Shown here piece by piece: positions 5,624-9,322 of a DNA stretch of 9,322 bases; position 1 is the stretch's first letter, and each line of letters opens with the position of its first letter. A program made the position numbers and the translations under genes. Source of the DNA: an uncultured bacterium (GTDB taxonomy: Bacteria > Bacillota_A > Clostridia > Oscillospirales > Oscillospiraceae); NCBI GenBank assembly GCA_905214605.1, contig CAJMMY010000028.1:1-9322 (forward strand). Direction: 5' to 3'. Under the pieces are notes generated by a model. The model saw nothing but the letters and a program-made list of their open reading frames with translations. It was not told where the DNA came from and ran no database searches.

Positions 5624-5652
5624 ATTCTACCATGTTTCCAAGGAAAAGACAA
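5624..5652 (-). promoter_or_regulatory. Sigma-A-type promoter for the PHP gene
   Basis: On the minus strand: -35 TTGTCT (5647-5652), 17-base spacer, -10 TAGAAT (5624-5629). The implied transcript start near 5617 lies about 32 bases before the chosen ATG at 5585. Confidence 0.75.
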
Positions 5653-5691
5653 TTTATCTTCCCCCTTTTCGGATATTTTTTTCGGGAAATA

Positions 5692-5720
5692 GTGAATTTT
5701 TTCAGGTTTCTGTGTATAAT
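5692..5720 (+). promoter_or_regulatory. Promoter for the hemZ-kinase operon
   Basis: A perfect -10 TATAAT (5715-5720) is preceded, 17 bases upstream, by a weak -35 (GTGAAT, 5692-5697). It faces away from the PHP promoter in the same 167-base gap. The leader is about 25 bases, with a modest AGTAGGG site before the hemZ ATG. Confidence 0.65.
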
Positions 5721-5752
5721 GGGGGAAAACGTGTAAAGTAGGGTAATGACGA

Positions 5753-7243
5753 ATGGACCTTTTTTTGATTGGACATGATTATAAATACGCGGTGGAGCAG
5801 TCGCTGCTGACGCTGTATCCCGGAGAAAAACCGGTGTATCCCGATGCCCCCGGCGCGCTGCCGTATATTGAAGTCAAACAGAGCACCGGCAAGCAGTACA
5901 CCACCATCACCACCCGGATTCATTTGGAAACCGGCGTGTTCACCGGGTCCGCCCGGGTGCAAACGGAGCTGCTCACCGATGATAAGCTCATTCGCAACCG
6001 CCACATGCAGCGGGTGATTCGCCAGTCCTTTTATCGGGCGGCGATGGCTACCGGTATGCCGCACCCTCAATGGGGCGCGCTGACCGGCGTTCGCCCGGCA
6101 AAGCTGATGACCAAATTGCTGCGGCAGGGCAAAACCGACCGGCAGGCAAAAGCCGCGTTCCAGAAAACATATTTCACCTCTCCGGAGCGGACGGAGCTGT
6201 GTCTGGACGGTGCTCATTACTCCATGGCCGCAGAGGATTCTCTCTCGGAAAAGGACGTCTGCCTTTATGTGGGCATCCCCTTTTGCCCCACCCGCTGCGC
6301 ATATTGCAGTTTCGTCAGCCAGTCCGTGGAAAAGAGCATGAAACTGATTCAGCCGTTCCTCACCGCATTGGAGCAGGAAATTGACGCCACCGCGCAGCAG
6401 GTGCGGGAATTGGGTCTGCACCCGGTGAGTCTGTATTTCGGCGGCGGTACCCCCACCACCCTTTCCCCGGCGCAGCTGGAGGCATTGTTCCAAAAGTTGG
6501 AATCCGTGTTTGACTTCTCCGATCTCCAGGAAATCACTGTGGAGGCCGGTCGGCCGGACACCATCACAACGGAAAAATTGCAGGTGCTCCGGCAGCATGG
6601 AGTGACCCGCATCAGCGTCAACCCCCAGACCATGAACGATTCCGTTCTGGAGGCCATCGGCCGCAAGCACACCGCCGCAGACATCGACCGCGCCTTTGCG
6701 ATGGTCCGGGAAGTGGGCGGAATGGCGATCAACATGGACCTGATTGCCGGATTGCCTACGGATACCCCGGAAAGTTTCCGCCATACCATGGACCGGGTGC
6801 TGGCACTGGACCCGGAAAACGTGACCGTACATACCCTTTCTCTGAAAAAGGGTGCCCGCTTGACGGACGAGGGCGGTCAGATTCCCACTGCAAACGCCGT
6901 GGAGCAAATGCTGAATGACGCTCTGCCCCGGCTCCGGGCCGCAGGGTATGAACCTTATTACCTTTATCGGCAGAAGAACATGTCCGGCGGCTTTGAGAAT
7001 ACCGGTTGGTGCAAGCCCGGCAGCGAAAATCTTTACAACATCTGCATTATGGAGGAGCTGTGCCCCATCATTTCCATGGGCGCCGGCGGCTCCACCAAGC
7101 TGACCGCCCCCACGGGACGAATCGGCCGGATTTTTGCACCGAAATATCCCAACGAATATATTACCAACATTGAAAAGACCTGCGCCGATAAAGCAAAGAT
7201 CGGAGAGTTTTACCATGACCTATCAACTTCAGACGCTGAATGA
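5753..7243 (+). CDS. hemZ: Coproporphyrinogen dehydrogenase HemZ (radical SAM)
   Basis: This 496-residue protein has an N-terminal HemZ-specific region (about 1-165, with the ALTGVRPAKL block) and then a radical SAM core. The cluster motif is CPTRCAYC (Cys178, Cys182, Cys185), binding the [4Fe-4S] cluster and S-adenosylmethionine. YFGGGTPTTL follows, then TVEAGRPDTIT and RISVNPQTMND, which distinguish HemZ from HemN. The C-terminal block YRQKNMSGG...GAGGSTK is also HemZ-like. In Bacillus, HemZ is linked to oxygen-independent conversion of coproporphyrinogen III to protoporphyrinogen IX. Many gut Clostridia carry hemZ without a heme pathway, so the substrate here is not certain. No heme genes are adjacent. 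The ribosome binding site is weak. The 3' end overlaps the next gene by 29 bases, implying coupled translation. Confidence 0.93.
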   Translation: MDLFLIGHDYKYAVEQSLLTLYPGEKPVYPDAPGALPYIEVKQSTGKQYTTITTRIHLETGVFTGSARVQTELLTDDKLIRNRHMQRVIRQSFYRAAMATGMPHPQWGALTGVRPAKLMTKLLRQGKTDRQAKAAFQKTYFTSPERTELCLDGAHYSMAAEDSLSEKDVCLYVGIPFCPTRCAYCSFVSQSVEKSMKLIQPFLTALEQEIDATAQQVRELGLHPVSLYFGGGTPTTLSPAQLEALFQKLESVFDFSDLQEITVEAGRPDTITTEKLQVLRQHGVTRISVNPQTMNDSVLEAIGRKHTAADIDRAFAMVREVGGMAINMDLIAGLPTDTPESFRHTMDRVLALDPENVTVHTLSLKKGARLTDEGGQIPTANAVEQMLNDALPRLRAAGYEPYYLYRQKNMSGGFENTGWCKPGSENLYNICIMEELCPIISMGAGGSTKLTAPTGRIGRIFAPKYPNEYITNIEKTCADKAKIGEFYHDLSTSDAE

Positions 7244-8147
7244 GCGAGCCATCGGGGACCCCCGCGCCTTTGTACTGGAATCCGAGGAACGATATCATCA
7301 AGTTCTGCAGGACGCTGCGGAACGGATTGCGGCCCATCAAGCCGTCAGTCCCATTGTATTTCTGGCCGGTCCTTCCGGCTCCGGAAAAACCACCACGTCG
7401 CTGAAACTGAAAGAAATTCTTTCCCGGCGGGGCATCACGCTGCACACCGTGGAAATGGACAAATATTTCCGCACGGTCACAGACGACCACCCAAAAACCG
7501 AAACCGGCGAATACAACTTCGAATCTCCCTTGTGTCTGGATTTGGAGCTGTTGGAATCCCATTTTGAGGCGCTGAATGCCGGAAAAGCCATTGAAATTCC
7601 CAAGTATTCCTTCAAAAGCCGCACCCAAAATCGGAATACCGGCCGTATTTTGCAGCCCGGTCCGGAGGATTTGGTAATTTTTGAGGGATTGCATGCTTTG
7701 AACGATATTTTTTCCCGGCTCTGCCCGGACGCATTCCGTATTTACGTCAATGCCAGCACCGAGATTCACCGGAACGATACCGTCTGTTTTCAGGGCAACT
7801 GGGTGCGGCTGTGCCGCCGCATGATCCGGGACCGGCAGTTCCGGAACTCCCCGGTGACGGAAACCATGGCCATGTGGGCAAACGTCTGTCACGGCGAGGA
7901 ATTGTATATCGACCCGTTCCGGGAGAAAGCGGATTTGCAGTTCAATTCCATGCTGCCCTATGAAATTGGCATGATGAAAACCTATGTGCAGCCCCTGCTT
8001 GCAGAGGCGGAGGCGCAAGGGGCAATCGACCCGAAGTATCAGGACCTGCTGCCCGCGTTGGAGTCCTTTGTATCCGTTTCGCCGGAGCTGGTGCCGGCGG
8101 ATAGTCTGCTCCGGGAATTCATCGGAGACAGCAGCTACCAATATTAA
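7215..8147 (+). CDS. Uridine kinase-like P-loop nucleoside kinase (PRK/Udk family)
   Basis: This 310-residue protein belongs to the phosphoribulokinase/uridine kinase family. The Walker A loop is GPSGSGKTT (52-60). The catalytic Asp motif is VEMDKYF (79-85), followed by YNFESP (100-105) and the substrate segment IPKYSFKSR (128-136). The Walker B-like strand is VIFEGLHALN (154-163), and RRMIRDRQFR (201-210) is the lid. Family members phosphorylate uridine/cytidine or related nucleosides with ATP. Many clostridial homologues are about 550 residues with an N-terminal TGS domain, which this one lacks. I chose the ATG at 7215 because GGAGAG (7202-7207) lies 7 bases upstream. The frame is open back to 7134, but that part is inside hemZ and has no ribosome binding site. 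It forms an operon with hemZ, although a metabolic link is not obvious. Confidence 0.88.
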   Translation: MTYQLQTLNERAIGDPRAFVLESEERYHQVLQDAAERIAAHQAVSPIVFLAGPSGSGKTTTSLKLKEILSRRGITLHTVEMDKYFRTVTDDHPKTETGEYNFESPLCLDLELLESHFEALNAGKAIEIPKYSFKSRTQNRNTGRILQPGPEDLVIFEGLHALNDIFSRLCPDAFRIYVNASTEIHRNDTVCFQGNWVRLCRRMIRDRQFRNSPVTETMAMWANVCHGEELYIDPFREKADLQFNSMLPYEIGMMKTYVQPLLAEAEAQGAIDPKYQDLLPALESFVSVSPELVPADSLLREFIGDSSYQY

Positions 8148-8158
8148 AAACAGCTTGA

Positions 8159-8190
8159 TGGGCAGTACGCAACGAATTGTGTACTGCCCA
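8159..8190. terminator. Terminator hairpin between convergent kinase and small-protein genes
   Basis: TGGGCAGTAC (8159-8168) pairs with GTACTGCCCA (8181-8190). The stem extends inward through GCAA/TTGT, with one G-T wobble, to a CGAA loop: 14 bp in all. U-tails are weak on both sides (CCGTTTC on plus; a delayed TTTTT on minus), but the position between convergent gene ends fits a shared terminator. Confidence 0.7.
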
Positions 8191-8195
8191 CCGTT

Positions 8196-8381
8196 TCATT
8201 CGATGTGTTCCTCCGCGCAGTTATCCACCACGCGAAAGCCCATGGAATCCCGCTCCGCTACGGGAAATTTTGCGATGCTTACGGCATCAAACTGCGGACA
8301 GACCCGCTGCTCCGGGTCCAACCGAAAGCAGGGGCCCATAACGGGCTGACGCGTTTTCGGTTTCTTTTTTTCTTCTTTCAT
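8196..8381 (-). CDS. Small hypothetical protein (61 aa) encoded directly behind spoIIR
   Basis: The frame from ATG 8379-8381 to TGA 8196-8198 encodes 61 residues: a very basic N-terminus (MKEEKKKPKTRQP), then a mixed region with three cysteines (C18, C28, C55) and an acidic C-terminus (AEEHIE). There is no hydrophobic segment. It begins 17 bases after the spoIIR stop, with GGGGGA about 6 bases before the ATG, and ends just before a terminator, so it looks like a real second gene of the spoIIR unit. A longer open frame continues upstream to 8582, but it overlaps spoIIR and has no start signal. I do not recognise the family. The cysteines could hint at metal binding, but no standard zinc motif is complete. 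Co-transcription with spoIIR would place it in early sporulation, by inference only. Confidence 0.6.
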   Translation of the reverse strand: MKEEKKKPKTRQPVMGPCFRLDPEQRVCPQFDAVSIAKFPVAERDSMGFRVVDNCAEEHIE

Positions 8382-8398
8382 ATTCCGTCCCCCGGTGC

Positions 8399-9013
8399 TT
8401 AGTTTGCCCCGGCAAGACGGATTTTTTCTGCCAATTCTCCCCAAAGCTCCAAAATTTTGAATTTCACCACATAGCCGTCGCTTTCCGTAATAATGCGAGC
8501 CGTGTCCGGGCCCATGGTTTCGATTGCCTCCCGAGACGCCTCCGCAGCGGTGATACACAGCGGCGGATACACCACGCACCACCAGTTGTGCCCCTGCCCT
8601 TCCCCTAAAACCACCCGGAGAGAGGTATACTGCCCCGCGGGGAGGGAAAATCCGTCATACACCCGGGTGGGATAATACTCCTCCGAAAGGGTCACATGAA
8701 CCGCCCGGTCTCCGGCAACGGTCTTTGCCGCCCTCTGAATCTCCGGCAGCCGATTTTCCAGAATCGTTACCGCCTCCTCCCGGTTTTCTACCTCTGCAAG
8801 CGCCGGCTGCAATGATTCCAATACCCGGTCCCGCACTTGAAGTTTCACGGCCTGCTCCCTATGGGAATCATCTACTGCCAATACATGGAGCCGGACCAGC
8901 TGCCCGGCAATTTCCGTCTGCTTTCTCTGCGCCCAAAGTCCGGACAGCGCCGTTATGCAAAGGGCAATGAGCAGCGCCAATTCCCACGTTTTCCAAAAAT
9001 ATGTGCGTTTCAT
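8399..9013 (-). CDS. spoIIR: Stage II sporulation protein R
   Basis: This 204-residue protein has one N-terminal hydrophobic segment (about 11-28, signal or anchor) and the SpoIIR domain. Hallmarks are LVRLHVLAVDDSHREQAVKL (39-58), VRDRVLESL (60-68), EEYYPTRVYDGFSLPAGQY (111-129) and GEGQGHNWWCVVYPPLC (137-153). In Bacillus, SpoIIR is made in the forespore under sigma-F and secreted into the intermembrane space. There it triggers SpoIIGA to process pro-sigma-E in the mother cell. I chose the ATG at 9013 because it gives the usual family length and a signal-type N-terminus, with GGAAGG about 10 bases upstream. The longer open frame to 9121 runs through a terminator and the promoter. It follows ispE, an arrangement seen in other Clostridia, and precedes the small gene ending at 8196. 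Confidence 0.95.
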   Translation of the reverse strand: MKRTYFWKTWELALLIALCITALSGLWAQRKQTEIAGQLVRLHVLAVDDSHREQAVKLQVRDRVLESLQPALAEVENREEAVTILENRLPEIQRAAKTVAGDRAVHVTLSEEYYPTRVYDGFSLPAGQYTSLRVVLGEGQGHNWWCVVYPPLCITAAEASREAIETMGPDTARIITESDGYVVKFKILELWGELAEKIRLAGAN

Positions 9014-9042
9014 AAAGGTTCCGCCTTCCCGTAAGATGCTCA

Positions 9043-9072
9043 GAGTATCCCCGAAACCGGCCGATTTGATAC
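9043..9072 (-). promoter_or_regulatory. Candidate sigma-F promoter of spoIIR
   Basis: On the minus strand: GTATC (9068-9072), exactly 15 bases, then GGGGATACTC (9043-9052). This matches the Bacillus sigma-F consensus GywTA-N15-GGnrAnAnTw at 4 of 5 positions in the -35 and all but the last position in the -10. It lies about 30 bases before the spoIIR start and directly after the upstream gene's terminator. Sigma-F dependence of spoIIR is established in Bacillus; here it is inferred. Confidence 0.65.
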
Positions 9073-9103
9073 AAAACCCCGCGGCGAAAATTCCGCCGCG
9101 GGG
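9073..9103 (-). terminator. Intrinsic terminator of ispE
   Basis: Read on the minus strand, CCCCGCGGCG (9094-9103) pairs with CGCCGCGGGG (9077-9086) around a 7-base loop. This gives a 10-bp, almost all G-C stem followed by TTTT (9073-9076). Its tail ends one base before the candidate spoIIR -35 box, so it isolates spoIIR from ispE read-through. Confidence 0.9.
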
Positions 9104-9165
9104 TACATCGCACGGATTCAATTTTTGGAATTACTTGGTCTCCGGATCGGTCTCATCAATTGTGT

Positions 9166-9321
9166 TTATGCCATAAATGCAGAATTGGTGTGGCAGAAGA
9201 ACACATCGGGGTAATGATTCCGCAGGGCGTAATAGGCATGCTTGCCGGTTTTATCGTCCGGGAAAATGCCGAACACCGCGCTGCCTGTTCCGCTCATGCA
9301 GGTGCCCAATGCGCCATGAGA
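9166..9321 (-). CDS. ispE: 4-diphosphocytidyl-2-C-methyl-D-erythritol kinase IspE, C-terminal end (5' part outside the window)
   Basis: The last 51 codons are present, ending with TAA at 9166-9168. GALGTCMSGTGSAVFGIF (residues 3-20 of the fragment) is the third glycine-rich GHMP-kinase motif in the form typical of IspE, followed by the helix that ends the family (YYALRNHYPDVFFC). IspE phosphorylates CDP-methylerythritol with ATP in the MEP pathway of isoprenoid synthesis. The observed end (HTNSAFMA) looks slightly short. The +1 frame continues from this point to a TAA at 9131-9133 with a peptide YGINTIDETDPETK that resembles a normal IspE tail, so a one-base deletion (natural or sequencing error) in TTTATGG near 9173 is possible. 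Its terminator lies at 9073-9103. Confidence 0.88.
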   Translation of the reverse strand, partial: SHGALGTCMSGTGSAVFGIFPDDKTGKHAYYALRNHYPDVFFCHTNSAFMA

Positions 9322-9322
9322 C

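Noticed and set aside
4752..5633. Longer PHP protein starting at 5633
   Set aside because: That ATG lies upstream of the predicted -10 box and transcript start; the ATG at 5585 has a good Shine-Dalgarno and the right distance to the first metal motif.
5702..7216. A 504-residue minus-strand open frame
   Set aside because: It lies antisense to hemZ, has no family motifs and crosses the hemZ promoter; a shadow frame in G+C-rich sequence.
7161..8141. A 326-residue minus-strand open frame
   Set aside because: Antisense to the P-loop kinase, with no motifs or start signals.
8399..9121. SpoIIR with a 36-residue N-terminal extension
   Set aside because: The extension would be translated from the ispE terminator and promoter region and hides the signal-type N-terminus.
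1..9322. CRISPR arrays, tRNA, rRNA, insertion sequences or defence systems
   Set aside because: I looked for regularly spaced repeats, cloverleaf-like folds, transposase motifs and nuclease clusters and saw none.

Overview
The window appears to be a chimera of two unrelated genomes joined near position 2775-2800. Positions 1 to about 2780 look like a Bacteroidales chromosome, possibly Alistipes-like. Support comes from a 2TM-domain protein, a textbook Bacteroidetes promoter (TTTG-N20-TATATTTG, minus strand) and genes without clear Shine-Dalgarno sites. From about 2790 to the end, everything fits an endospore-forming Clostridia genome (Oscillospiraceae/Ruminococcaceae-like): classic TTGACA/TATAAT-type promoters, purine-rich Shine-Dalgarno sites, U-tailed hairpin terminators, HemZ, and the sporulation signal protein SpoIIR. 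The likeliest explanation is a mis-joined metagenomic contig rather than gene transfer, because the junction truncates an Lrp/AsnC gene and no mobile element is visible.

Left part (1-2780). The end of an unrecognised hydrophobic protein (+) is followed by a hairpin-rich gap of about 300 bases. A four-gene minus-strand operon then runs leftward from the promoter at 2215-2246: a 2TM protein, two paralogous six-helix membrane proteins, and a small winged-helix regulator encoded last. A YjdJ-type GNAT acetyltransferase (-) lies between this operon and the junction.

Right part (2790-9322). The C-terminal part of an Lrp/AsnC regulator (+) converges on a UlaG/UPF0173-like metallo-hydrolase (-) across a long palindromic terminator. 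The hydrolase is divergent from a membrane-anchored VanY-type D,D-carboxypeptidase (+). That gene converges with a PHP-domain phosphoesterase (-) across a bidirectional terminator that runs into the PHP coding sequence. The PHP gene is divergent from a two-gene operon of hemZ and a uridine-kinase-like P-loop kinase, which overlap by 29 bases. After a further terminator come, on the minus strand and read leftward, the 3' end of ispE, a terminator, a candidate sigma-F promoter, spoIIR and a 61-codon gene of unknown function.

Most genes are housekeeping or sporulation functions with clear family signatures. I see no CRISPR array, transposase, integrase, tRNA or rRNA. The least described items are the 2TM/six-helix/winged-helix operon and the small cysteine-containing protein behind spoIIR.
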